Positions 1 to 8,236 of a stretch of 64,000 nucleotides of DNA are shown one piece after another. The stretch is from Edaphobacter aggregans DSM 19364 (lineage in GTDB: Bacteria; Acidobacteriota; Terriglobia; Terriglobales; Acidobacteriaceae), in contig NZ_JQKI01000017.1 in NCBI RefSeq assembly GCF_000745965.1, positions 62,001-126,000 of the forward strand, given 5' to 3'. The position numbers and the translations under genes are program-made. How positions within the stretch are numbered: the first letter of the stretch is position 1; each line of letters begins with the position of its first letter. Under the pieces are notes generated by a model. The model saw only the letters and a program-made list of their open reading frames with translations. It was not told where the DNA came from and searched no databases.

Positions 1-6
1 ACAGAA

Positions 7-657
7 CTATCGCGACCCTCGCAGCGGCTGCACATCCTTATCCAGCATGCTCGCCAGATCCTGAGCCAGAGCCGGCCCCTTCGGCTGTGTGTACGTTCCA
101 AGCTGTCCCTTGAGCTCAGCCTCCGCATTCTTTCCGCCCGCTCCATCCACGCACGGAGTCGCCGTGACGTAAGAAGCCGTGTATCCGATCGTCCTCTTCC
201 CCAGCGTCTGCTCCTGGATCACGACATGCAGCACGCGGTCTGCGTTCGCCGCGGCATCCACCACGTCCACGCCGCTCAGCGCGCCGACCGCCTGGCGAAT
301 CTCGTCCGCCCGCTGCCCCTGCGGATCGTCCCCCGCAACGGTCACCAGAACCCGCACACGCCCCGCCTGCCCCGGCGTCGCCGGCCCGCACGTCAGCGGA
401 TGCTTGCGCGGATCGCCCGCCGTCCCAATCTTCGCCGCATTCACCAGCGCATCCAGCTGAGCCTTCGACAGACGGTTCAACCCCACCATCGTAAAGCTGC
501 CCTGCTGGACTCCAAGATACTGCTGCACGTCGGGCGTCCACGCCGCCGCTCCCGCCGCCGGCTTCGCTGCCGTCTTCGACTTGTGACTCGCCGTCTGCGC
601 AAGAACAAACTGGCCTGCAAAAACCGCTACGACGCATACACGAAAGAGATTCTTCAT
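7..657 (-). CDS. secreted hypothetical protein
   Basis: 216 residues opening with a signal peptide (MKNLFRVCVVAVFAGQFVLAQ, likely cleaved after the AQ/TAS region), so probably periplasmic or exported. The mature part has an alanine/lysine-rich linker and then a compact alpha/beta region (about residues 85-170) containing RVRVLVTVAGDDPQGQRADE and VLHVVIQEQ, which reads like alternating strands and helices. I recognise no family and no catalytic motif. It is complete, with its stop at 7-9 and an ATG at 655-657. The next gene upstream is only a pseudogene remnant, so it is probably transcribed alone. Confidence 0.6.
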   Translation of the reverse strand: MKNLFRVCVVAVFAGQFVLAQTASHKSKTAAKPAAGAAAWTPDVQQYLGVQQGSFTMVGLNRLSKAQLDALVNAAKIGTAGDPRKHPLTCGPATPGQAGRVRVLVTVAGDDPQGQRADEIRQAVGALSGVDVVDAAANADRVLHVVIQEQTLGKRTIGYTASYVTATPCVDGAGGKNAEAELKGQLGTYTQPKGPALAQDLASMLDKDVQPLRGSR

Positions 658-733
658 CAGTTGTCTCGCTCCAAAGCTCCTAGATCAACAATAGAACAAG
701 GCAGGAAAGCAACAGTACTAAGGCTTGGAACGA

Positions 734-967
734 CTAAGGCTTGAACCCAACCGACTCCCACAGCGGAGCGGGATCGTAGACTGCTCCGCCCTCGATACTC
801 TTTACGATGCGTCTCATGTTGTGGATGTCAGCCAGCGGATCGGCATCCAGCAAAACCATATCGGCGCATTTCCCAACCTCGACCGTCCTTCGCTCCCGCC
901 AAGCCCCATCACCCGCGCAGACACGCTCGTCGCCGCCTCCAGAGCCTTTTTGAATTGATTCAGACAA
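734..967 (-). pseudogene. C-terminal remnant of a metal-dependent amidohydrolase, frameshifted
   Basis: The last 50 or so codons read GKCADMVLLDADPLADI, then a typical C-terminus ending in KSIEGGAVYDP. This is the C-terminal signature of imidazolonepropionase-like amidohydrolases, which normally exceed 400 residues. Just upstream (about 895-955) the matching family sequence ALEAATSVSARVMGL is present, but in a different frame. The remnant therefore carries a frameshift near 890-900 as well as loss of the whole catalytic barrel. No start codon with a ribosome site is seen. It is almost certainly non-functional. Confidence 0.75.
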
Positions 968-1064
968 TATTCCTCAATCATGGCCGAAATCTAACGGGAA
1001 CACTGACTGTAACCATAGCAAAGATGTCGCCCAACAATATTTTCCTGGGCTTAGGACCCAAAGC

Positions 1065-2897
1065 TCAATGAGCCTGCCCGAGGGTCTTTATATTTTGCAG
1101 TGTGTCTTCATCGTTCGGCTTCAGTTCGAGGACTTTCTTGTAGAGAACAAGGGCAAGATCCCCGCGACCTGCCTGTTGGAAAAGCATGGCAAGATCATAG
1201 TAAGGAACAGGGTCTTTGCTCTTCAAATCGATTGCCGATGCAAATTGGTGTGCAGCGTCGTTCGATCTTTTCTCTTTGAGGTAGAGCACGCCTAGATTCA
1301 CATGGGCTGCACTACTGGCCGGATCGAGTTGTAGCACCCGTTGGTATGTAGTTTCTGCCTCGCTCAAAGCGCCGGCGCCCTGGTAAGCTGCCCCACTGTT
1401 CAACAGGACGGCAATATCTTTCGGATTCTGTACGAGAGCCTGCTTGTACGCCGCCTGGGCAGCCTGGAATAAATCAAGCTGTAGGTAGACATCTCCCAGG
1501 CTTGCGAAGGCATGAGGGAAATTTCTGTCCACCTGAAGTACGCGGTTGTACTCTGTAAGCGCTCCATGGAGGTCTCCTCGCTCACGCAGCGAGAAAGCGA
1601 GATTGTATCGAACGGATGGACTTTGTGGCGTCGCCTGCAACGAGTTCTGGTAAAGGCGGACTGGGTCGGACCAATCTGCCACCCGCAGCGTAGTCCTGTA
1701 AATATTCCATACGCCCCAGACCGCTATGAACATCATCAAGAGATTGCGAAGTCGTGGCTGACTTGGAATGGAGCACACGGCAATAACGGCTGTGACGATT
1801 CCGATTGAGGCGAGATAGGTGAAGCGCTCCGCCACCCCCTGATAGCTCATGAGCAGGCAAAAAGGCGCGATGCAAATTGCGAACCATGTGAGGCCGCCAA
1901 GAAGCGCAGGATTGCTCCGACGGCGGAGCACGGCATAACTAAGCGTAAGGGCAAAGCACAACATCCCAACAATCAGCCATCGATATGGCTGGCTTGGGGA
2001 AATGGTAGTGGAACGTTCCACGCTCATGTGCAACGGAAAGAGCGTGAGAACCACATATTGCCGGAGCGCAAGACTTACCCACTTGAGCGAAGCAACTGAG
2101 GAGAAGGTCTTCACGCCAATTGCGAAGCGCAAAGCCTCAACGCTGATCTCAGCAAGGCAAACGATCCCGAGCGTTTCAAGCAAGTTCTTTGAATATTGCA
2201 GGTTTGTGATGAGTACGACCAGAAATAGGAGAGGCAGGATTACGATCCCGAGTTCGTGTGAGAGGACGCCACAAACAGCGGCTGCAAAGCATGCGAAACC
2301 CCACATGAATCCTCCTGCGCGGATACGTTTCAAGGCGGAAAGGAGGCAGATCATGATGAACATACTGCACAATGCATAGGATCGTGAGCTGATCCATGCC
2401 ACGACTTCCGTATCGATCGGCAACGAGAGCCACAGCAGAGCCACGACAGCGGCTGAAAGGACAGGCATCTTCAGCCGCCTGAGAAGAGCGAAGGCCAGGT
2501 TGCCGTTTACAAAGTGGAGAGCGACATTCGTTGCGTGAAAGCCACCAGCATGGAGTCCCCACATGGCGCGGTCGATGAACAGAGAAATCCAGAATAGTGG
2601 GCGATATATTGAGCCTGTGTAGCCTAAAAAGGAGTTTGTAAGTGCAACCGGATGCAGAAAAAAACGTTGTACCAGGAGACTCCAGGATTCAAGATCTGGA
2701 TTATTAAGAACCTGATCTAGATCGTCGTAAATGAATGGAGACGTAAAGGCTCGCCAGTAAAGAAACAGAACCAGGACACCTGAAAGAAGCAGAAAAGTTC
2801 TTTTTGGGTGCTTATGAAGCGACGATGTCGAGGGAGGTCTTAGGCGCATTTCTTCAATAGCTCGTAAAGGGACATAGAACTCAGAAAGCTTAATCAT
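1065..2897 (-). CDS. polytopic membrane protein with C-terminal TPR repeats (TMTC/GT39-like)
   Basis: About 610 residues. A cytoplasmic N-terminus is followed by a first membrane helix and the loop FTSPFIYDDLDQVLNNPD. The acidic DD in the first extracytoplasmic loop resembles GT-C glycosyltransferases and TMTC-type proteins. Roughly ten hydrophobic helices follow up to about residue 420, then about five tetratricopeptide repeats to the C-terminus (for example SVRYNLAFSLRERGDLHGAL). A role in lipid-linked sugar transfer is inferred from architecture only. The ATG at 2897 was chosen over an upstream TTG at 2912. Base composition is visibly less GC-rich than the next gene, consistent with a transferred or fast-evolving locus. 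Confidence 0.7.
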   Translation of the reverse strand: MIKLSEFYVPLRAIEEMRLRPPSTSSLHKHPKRTFLLLSGVLVLFLYWRAFTSPFIYDDLDQVLNNPDLESWSLLVQRFFLHPVALTNSFLGYTGSIYRPLFWISLFIDRAMWGLHAGGFHATNVALHFVNGNLAFALLRRLKMPVLSAAVVALLWLSLPIDTEVVAWISSRSYALCSMFIMICLLSALKRIRAGGFMWGFACFAAAVCGVLSHELGIVILPLLFLVVLITNLQYSKNLLETLGIVCLAEISVEALRFAIGVKTFSSVASLKWVSLALRQYVVLTLFPLHMSVERSTTISPSQPYRWLIVGMLCFALTLSYAVLRRRSNPALLGGLTWFAICIAPFCLLMSYQGVAERFTYLASIGIVTAVIAVCSIPSQPRLRNLLMMFIAVWGVWNIYRTTLRVADWSDPVRLYQNSLQATPQSPSVRYNLAFSLRERGDLHGALTEYNRVLQVDRNFPHAFASLGDVYLQLDLFQAAQAAYKQALVQNPKDIAVLLNSGAAYQGAGALSEAETTYQRVLQLDPASSAAHVNLGVLYLKEKRSNDAAHQFASAIDLKSKDPVPYYDLAMLFQQAGRGDLALVLYKKVLELKPNDEDTLQNIKTLGQAH

Positions 2898-3036
2898 ATG
2901 ATCCGTGATCAATCCGTACTAAGCCGAATATGACAGCAAGCCCCAGAGAGATGCACTCACTTTTAGCGCAGGCAGACGGGCGTACAATCAGGGGCCATAG
3001 CAACAGTCCGCATCTCTCGGAGGGCATCCAACTCCC

Positions 3037-3858
3037 ATGACGACCTCGGCTTCGGCGCACCCAATCCGAACCCTTCGCGAGCACGTCACCGCGCTTGAGG
3101 CGGCCATCACCCTCTGCCTCGCCGACCCCAGGCCTCGCTCCGTCCATCGGCTGCGCACGACCACGCGACGCATCGAAGGACAGTTCGCCATGCTCGCTCT
3201 CCTCCCCCAGATTCCGGAGCACGACAAGCTCGCGCGCAAGGCCCAGCGAACTCTCAAGCAGCTTCGTCGCGCCGCCGGCCGCGTCCGCGACCTCGACGTG
3301 CAACTCGACCTCATTCGCAGCATCACGCCGGACAAGGCCTCCCCCTCACTCGAGCGGGACTCCGCCGAGCTCATCTCAGCACTGGAAGATCAGAGAGATG
3401 CCGCCGCCGACAAGCTGCTCCGCAAGCTTCGCCGCCGGCAGGCGGATGTCGCCAATCTGCTCGAGTCGCTGCTCGAAACCCTCGAGCCCGTCCAGAGGCT
3501 TGCCCTCTCGCCCTCCCAGCTCACCACACTCGCCCGCGACTGGTTCGCAAACAACACGCCGCCCGAGCCAGACAGCAACCCCGACGACCCGGACCATCTC
3601 CACGCCCTGCGCAAAAACGCCAAACTGGCGCGTTACATCGCCGAGAACGCTCCGAAATCCGCCAAGACGCCGCGCCGGCTCGCCGCCGCATTCGAGTCCG
3701 TCCAGGAGGCGGGCGGTCACTGGCACGACTGGCTCGTGCTCGCCGACATCGCAAGCAACAGGCTCGGCGGCTCTTCGCCCCTGACCAAAGCCTTCCTCCA
3801 CCGCTGCCATCTTGCACTCACGGTATATCGCCGCCACCTGCGCGAGGCCGCCGCTTAG
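3037..3858 (+). CDS. CHAD domain-containing protein
   Basis: 273 residues, almost entirely one CHAD domain, a helical bundle with conserved histidines and basic residues that binds inorganic polyphosphate. Diagnostic stretches are VHRLRTTTRRIEGQFAML near residue 40 and HLHALRKNAKLARYIAENA near residue 190. Both have the H-x-x-R arrangement on amphipathic helices that is expected to line the polyphosphate groove. No CYTH triphosphatase domain is attached. A strong ribosome site (GGAGGG at 3019-3024) supports the ATG. The stop codon overlaps, on the opposite strand, the stop of the next convergent gene. Confidence 0.88.
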   Translation: MTTSASAHPIRTLREHVTALEAAITLCLADPRPRSVHRLRTTTRRIEGQFAMLALLPQIPEHDKLARKAQRTLKQLRRAAGRVRDLDVQLDLIRSITPDKASPSLERDSAELISALEDQRDAAADKLLRKLRRRQADVANLLESLLETLEPVQRLALSPSQLTTLARDWFANNTPPEPDSNPDDPDHLHALRKNAKLARYIAENAPKSAKTPRRLAAAFESVQEAGGHWHDWLVLADIASNRLGGSSPLTKAFLHRCHLALTVYRRHLREAAA

Positions 3859-4145
3859 GCCTCTCCCACACCTTTGTCGCTCACTCCTGCTCGAGAGCGC
3901 GCAACTGCCGCCGCCCGCTTCGCGCTCGCCTTTCGCCGGGTCTCCACCCACTGCTTCACGCGGTGCAGTGCGCTGCGTGCCCACTCATAGTCGCGCCCCA
4001 GAATGATCAGTCCCGCAATCAGGAGCGGAATCCCGGGAATCACCGGCAGAACGCATCCCGCGATGCCCAATACCATCAGGGCCCAGCCACAGGCCCTTCG
4101 CATTAAATCGCCCCAGCCGATCCCCGCAGCATCCATAGGGTCCAT
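3855..4145 (-). CDS. small PGPGW-type transmembrane protein
   Basis: About 96 residues from the ATG at 4145. A double hydrophobic segment contains CVLPVIPGIPLLIAGLIIL, the P-x-x-PG-x-P hairpin typical of the putative transmembrane PGPGW family, followed by a basic C-terminal tail (RVKQWVETRRKASAKR) expected in the cytoplasm. Function is unknown across the family. The frame stays open further upstream into the cytochrome gene, but the hydrophobic core begins soon after the ATG at 4145, which also avoids the overlap. It converges on the CHAD gene with a 4-bp shared stop. Confidence 0.7.
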   Translation of the reverse strand: MDPMDAAGIGWGDLMRRACGWALMVLGIAGCVLPVIPGIPLLIAGLIILGRDYEWARSALHRVKQWVETRRKASAKRAAAVARSRAGVSDKGVGEA

Positions 4146-4225
4146 ACCACTTAGACGCCCCGGAACCTGAATCTGTTGTGAGGACTCGTTCCGAGACGGG
4201 ACCGCTACTTCCGCCGCCCGGTTCC

Positions 4226-4645
4226 CTACTGTGGAGGAGCATCCTCCGGCATCACCGCCCCGGCACGCACCCACCGCTCCACTGTCGCGACGTCTGCGTC
4301 CGTAAGCTTAGCCTTTGGAGGCATCGGCTTCGGGTCGTTCACCGGCCCCGCGTGCCGTATCAGCTTTACCAGCAGGCTCGCCGACGAGTCGCCGGGGACC
4401 AGGACCGTGCCGTCCTTGCCGCCCTTCATCATCCCGGCCTTCGTCGACAGCGTCAGCCCACCGCGATGGTTCATCCCCGCGTGGCAGCGATAGCAATTCG
4501 CTTCAAAGATCGGCTTTACCTTCGTCGTGTAGAACTCAGGCTTCGCGGCCTCATCATCCGCAGCCGCCCTTACCCCCGGCGCTCCCAGCCCCCAACCCCC
4601 AGCCACCATCGCAGCAACGCCCACCCCCAGCAGAATCTTCCTCAT
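4226..4645 (-). CDS. secreted c-type cytochrome domain protein
   Basis: 139 residues with a signal peptide (MRKILLGVGVAAMVAGGWGL) and one haem-attachment site, CYRCH, in VKPIFEANCYRCHAGMNHRG. Downstream come SASLLVKLIRHAG and the segment PKPMPPKAKLTDADVATVERWV. Its methionine (PMPP) is the usual sixth haem ligand in this cytochrome class (PSC1/c-type family common in Planctomycetes and Acidobacteria). It is probably a periplasmic electron carrier. No partner oxidase or dehydrogenase is encoded nearby, so its redox partner is unknown. Confidence 0.85.
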   Translation of the reverse strand: MRKILLGVGVAAMVAGGWGLGAPGVRAAADDEAAKPEFYTTKVKPIFEANCYRCHAGMNHRGGLTLSTKAGMMKGGKDGTVLVPGDSSASLLVKLIRHAGPVNDPKPMPPKAKLTDADVATVERWVRAGAVMPEDAPPQ

Positions 4646-4759
4646 CCATCCTCCGTTATTAATCGAAGAGTATACGGAACCCTCCTCGCCACTTACACTG
4701 GGTACAACCTGCCGATAAGGTAGAAGTTGCTCTGGCGTTCCGCGCCTCTCACAAACAGG

Positions 4760-5992
4760 ATGCGTCTGAACGCCCCCATCACAGCCCTCCTGGCTCTCGC
4801 TGTCTCGTTGCTCGGGCCTGCCTCACTCACTGCCGCCACGCGGCCGACGCATCGCGTGGCTGCGCCCAAATCCCCCACGCCGGTCGCCGCGCCCAAAAAG
4901 CGCACCCGCAGGAAGTCGGCCGACGACGCTTCCGTGACCCGCGCCCCGCGCAACAGCCACCGCAAGCAGCCACGCAAGCGCACCGCAGACGACGCTCCTG
5001 ACCGCATCACCGTCCAGCGCGTCCACACCGCTCCCCGTTCCGCGAAGGCCAGGCCGGCCACGCGACGCGACGCGGCCACGCCCCAGCAGACCGCTCCCAG
5101 CGCTGCCTCCCTCATAACCCCGGAGCACCGCAAAGCCACCTCCCAGGACTTCCTCGATGCCGCCGGCGCATCCGGCCGCAACACCACCCAGGCCAGCCTC
5201 AGCGCACCCCGCAGCACCGTCGATTCCCCTGCTCCCATCACCACCGCGCCAGACGCAGACGCCTCCCAACCCGCGCCCGTCGTCAGCGTAACGCGCGCCC
5301 ACGCGCCCGCACCGCAGCTCGACGACGTCTCCGAGGAGGCCGCAACCCCGGTCATCCTTCCCGCGCTTTACAACAAGCGTGGACGCCTCATCGTCCCCAG
5401 GCCACTCAAGGGCTCGCACGAGATCCTCGTCCGCCAGAATCGCGTCGCCGACCGCGACGGCCTCGACCGCATCGAGGACGACGCCGACCTGATCCGCATG
5501 CGCAACCAGCACCTCCTCGTCGCCCTGCCCGTCAGCAAGGCGCTCGACGTTGATGACCGCCTGCCGGCGGACCGCCGCTACTGCCGCCCCTGGACCGCGC
5601 AGTTCCTCGCCACGCTCTCCCGCGCCCACTACGCACGCTTCCACACCCCGCTTCAGGTCAACTCCGCCGTCCGCACCGTCGAGTTCCAGCAGCGCCTGCA
5701 GCGCACCAACGGCAACGCCGCTCCCGCCGAGGGCGAGACCGCCTCGCCCCATCTCACCGGCCAGGCCATCGACATCGCCAAGCACGGCCTCTCACTCACC
5801 GAGATCGCCTGGCTCCGCGGCTATCTTCTTCCTCTCATCCAGCAGGGCCGCATCGACGTCGAAGAGGAGTTCCAGCAGGCCTGCTTCCACATCAGCGTCT
5901 ACAAAAAGTACACGCCCTCAACCCCCGCTCCCAGCCGCGACCTGGCCACATCCCACAGCAGCACCGCCGCCCTCGCCACCGCCATCCGCTAA
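4760..5992 (+). CDS. secreted DUF5715 protein with M15-peptidase-like metal site
   Basis: About 410 residues: signal peptide (MRLNAPITALLALAVSLLG), a long basic, low-complexity, alanine/threonine-rich linker to about residue 195, then a globular C-terminal half. That half carries SPHLTGQAIDI (H331, D338) and CFHISVY (H377). The S-x-H-x-x-G-x-A-x-D pattern plus a distal histidine is the zinc-ligand layout of VanY/M15 D-Ala-D-Ala carboxypeptidases. I infer a periplasmic cell-wall-acting hydrolase; proteins of this kind are usually annotated only as DUF5715. The ATG at 4760 was chosen over an upstream in-frame codon at 4727 because the signal peptide begins there. Confidence 0.75.
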   Translation: MRLNAPITALLALAVSLLGPASLTAATRPTHRVAAPKSPTPVAAPKKRTRRKSADDASVTRAPRNSHRKQPRKRTADDAPDRITVQRVHTAPRSAKARPATRRDAATPQQTAPSAASLITPEHRKATSQDFLDAAGASGRNTTQASLSAPRSTVDSPAPITTAPDADASQPAPVVSVTRAHAPAPQLDDVSEEAATPVILPALYNKRGRLIVPRPLKGSHEILVRQNRVADRDGLDRIEDDADLIRMRNQHLLVALPVSKALDVDDRLPADRRYCRPWTAQFLATLSRAHYARFHTPLQVNSAVRTVEFQQRLQRTNGNAAPAEGETASPHLTGQAIDIAKHGLSLTEIAWLRGYLLPLIQQGRIDVEEEFQQACFHISVYKKYTPSTPAPSRDLATSHSSTAALATAIR

Positions 5993-6002
5993 ACCCAGCA
6001 AC

Positions 6003-7001
6003 TCACAACTTCTCGCGCCGACCCGTCTTCCAGCTCCGGAACGCCGCATCGAGCGCGGCCATGTTCCGCACCCCATCCTCTCCACTCGCGGCAAACGCTG
6101 CACCCCCGCGCATCGCCAGCGCAAAGCTGTCGAGCATCCGCGTGTAGCCGTCCCCGTTGTCCAGCGTCGTCGTCTCGATCGCCTCGCCCGCTCTCCGCAG
6201 CACAACGTCGACCGGGCGATCCACCGTCAGGCCGTTCTCGGCCACCAGAACGCCATCGCTTCCCGTGATCTCGATCAATGTGCGATACGGCGCCCGCGCG
6301 CTCACCGTCACGTTCCCAATCACGCCGCCGGTCATCTCTATCTGCAGCGACGCCGTCGCCTCCACCTGGTCCTGCGGGCGCGACTTCGTGGCCAGCGTGC
6401 TCACGCTCTCCACCTCCTCGCCCAGAACATAGCGCAGAGCATCGATGCAGTGCACTCCAACGTCGGCGATCGGGCCGCCCGCCGCCAGCGTCGGGTCCAT
6501 GATCCACTTCCGCGGCGCCAGCTCAGCCGGATACGCGAACTCCGCAGCCGCCAGCTGCGGCCTGCCGATCTTCCCCGCGCGAATCTGCTCGCGCATCCAG
6601 TTCAGGCTGCGGTTGTAGCGAAAGTTCTGCGCCACCCCGTAGAGCACGCCCGCGGCCTTCGCCGCATCCTCCATCTCGCGAGCCTCGGCGGCGTTCATCG
6701 CCACCGGCTTCTCGCATAGCACCGCCTTGCCGTGCTTCACCGCCAGCAGTGTGTCCGCGCGGTGCATCGCATCCGGCGAGGTGATAAACACCGCATCCAC
6801 TTCAGCCGAGCCGCACAGCTCCTCCAGCGTCCGGAAGTTCTGCGCGATGTGATACGCCGCGCAGTTCTGCTTCGCCGCGTTCTGATCGCGCCTCCACATC
6901 CCCACCAGCTGCGTCTTCTCCGAGCGGGCAAACGCCGGAAGAAGCCGCCGCACCGCATGATGGCCGAAGCCGAGAATCGCAAAGCGAACAGGTGCGTTCA
7001 T
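6003..7001 (-). CDS. Gfo/Idh/MocA family NAD(P)-dependent oxidoreductase
   Basis: 332 residues. The N-terminal Rossmann fold starts RFAILGFGHHAVRRLLPAF. AVLCEKPVAMNAAEA carries the family EKP motif whose lysine contacts the sugar and the nicotinamide. GPIADVGVHCIDALRYVLG carries the D-x-G-x-H-x-x-D/H substrate motif near residue 178. Members oxidise sugars, inositols or related polyols, and the substrate cannot be read from sequence. GGAGA precedes the ATG at 7001. It converges on the DUF5715 gene with only 10 bp between the stops. Confidence 0.9.
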   Translation of the reverse strand: MNAPVRFAILGFGHHAVRRLLPAFARSEKTQLVGMWRRDQNAAKQNCAAYHIAQNFRTLEELCGSAEVDAVFITSPDAMHRADTLLAVKHGKAVLCEKPVAMNAAEAREMEDAAKAAGVLYGVAQNFRYNRSLNWMREQIRAGKIGRPQLAAAEFAYPAELAPRKWIMDPTLAAGGPIADVGVHCIDALRYVLGEEVESVSTLATKSRPQDQVEATASLQIEMTGGVIGNVTVSARAPYRTLIEITGSDGVLVAENGLTVDRPVDVVLRRAGEAIETTTLDNGDGYTRMLDSFALAMRGGAAFAASGEDGVRNMAALDAAFRSWKTGRREKL

Positions 7002-7112
7002 ACACTGTCTCCTCAGAAAAAGCGGTTAGGGGATGCAGTCTACGGCAGCGATCGCATACAGCTCTCGGCCAGCCGCGGGGAGGAAGTTCGGCTGTGTTGT
7101 TCGTTGATAAGA

Positions 7113-8210
7113 CTAATGCGCTTCGTTCTTGAAGATCTGCTCAGCGTAGAAGTTCTCCACCTTCGCCTGGTCGCGCAGCATCTCGAAGAACGCGCTCTTC
7201 AGCAGCTGCGAACGTCCGTTGAGAAGCTGCTGCCGGATCGCCTGCTGCACCCGAGGATCGCTCAGCTCGCGCTGCCCTGCCGGCTCCCGCGAGATCAGCT
7301 TATAGATCGCGTAACCCGCCGGCTTCTTCGTCTGCCCGTCCAGCAGCGGAAGGATATCGGTGATCTGCCCCGCCTTCAGCTTCGTCACCATGGTGTAGAT
7401 CGCCGGGTCCGCCTTCATCTGCGACTCCGAGACAAACCCGATGTCGCCGCCGCTCGACGACGTCTCTGGACGCTCGGAGAAGTTCATCGCCAGCGCCCCA
7501 AAGTCCTCGCCCGAGTCCAGGCGGTTCTTCAGCGCCTGAATCTTCTTCTTCGCCTCGGCGTCGTTCGTCGCCTTGCTGTTCTGCAGATTGCCGGGCTGCG
7601 CCGAAGGAACGCTCGTCACCTGAATCTGCGCCAGGTGATACTGTGTCTCGATCAGGTTGAACTCCGCCTTGTGCGCGTTGAAGTAGTTCGCCACATCCGC
7701 GTCCGTCACCGTGATCTTCGAGTCGATCTCCTTCGACAGAAGCTTGTTGATCGTCAGCGTGCGCCGTATGTCGTGCTTCACGTCGTCCAGCGTGTGGTTG
7801 CTCGCCTTCAGCTTCTCGTTGAACTGATCCTCGGTGTACGGAGCCTTCATCTCGGCCAGCTTCGCGTCCACCTCTTCGTTGGTCGCGGTCAGGTTCATCT
7901 TCGTCGCGCGCTGCTCCACGATCTCCTCGTCGATCAGCTGCCGCAGCACGTTCAGCCGTAGCGAATCGGCCTGCTCCCGCGTCGGCGTCTGCTGTTGCTG
8001 CTGCTGCGCATCGCCCAGCTGCGCCTGGTACGCCTTGTCCATCTCGGCCTTCATGATCGGCTTGCTGTTCACCGTGGCCATCACGTCGGCGTTGTGAGCA
8101 TGATTGCAGCCCGCCAGGGCGGCAGCCACGATCAGCACGGCAGGATGTGATGCCCGAAACAGGCGGCGCGTCGAGATCAAACCCTCTGCCGCAGTCGACA
8201 CGTTCTTCAC
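7113..8210 (-). CDS. PpiC/SurA-type peptidyl-prolyl isomerase, probable lipoprotein
   Basis: About 365 residues from a GTG at 8210. The N-terminus has a hydrophobic segment ending in a lipobox (LIVAAALAGC), so it is predicted to be a lipoprotein facing the periplasm. A SurA-like helical N domain follows (residues about 40-190, with a glutamine run QQQQQQ), then a parvulin domain with YHLAQIQVTS, EDFGALAMNFSERPE and GGDIGFVSESQM. The role would be chaperoning or prolyl isomerisation of outer-membrane proteins. The frame continues open upstream across the neighbouring gene, but that part is antisense-free shadow. The first codon after the neighbour's stop fits the lipobox. It is third in the lptD cluster. 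Confidence 0.85.
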   Translation of the reverse strand: MKNVSTAAEGLISTRRLFRASHPAVLIVAAALAGCNHAHNADVMATVNSKPIMKAEMDKAYQAQLGDAQQQQQQTPTREQADSLRLNVLRQLIDEEIVEQRATKMNLTATNEEVDAKLAEMKAPYTEDQFNEKLKASNHTLDDVKHDIRRTLTINKLLSKEIDSKITVTDADVANYFNAHKAEFNLIETQYHLAQIQVTSVPSAQPGNLQNSKATNDAEAKKKIQALKNRLDSGEDFGALAMNFSERPETSSSGGDIGFVSESQMKADPAIYTMVTKLKAGQITDILPLLDGQTKKPAGYAIYKLISREPAGQRELSDPRVQQAIRQQLLNGRSQLLKSAFFEMLRDQAKVENFYAEQIFKNEAH

Positions 8211-8236
8211 TTCGAACCTTCCCCCTCGTTCTTCTC

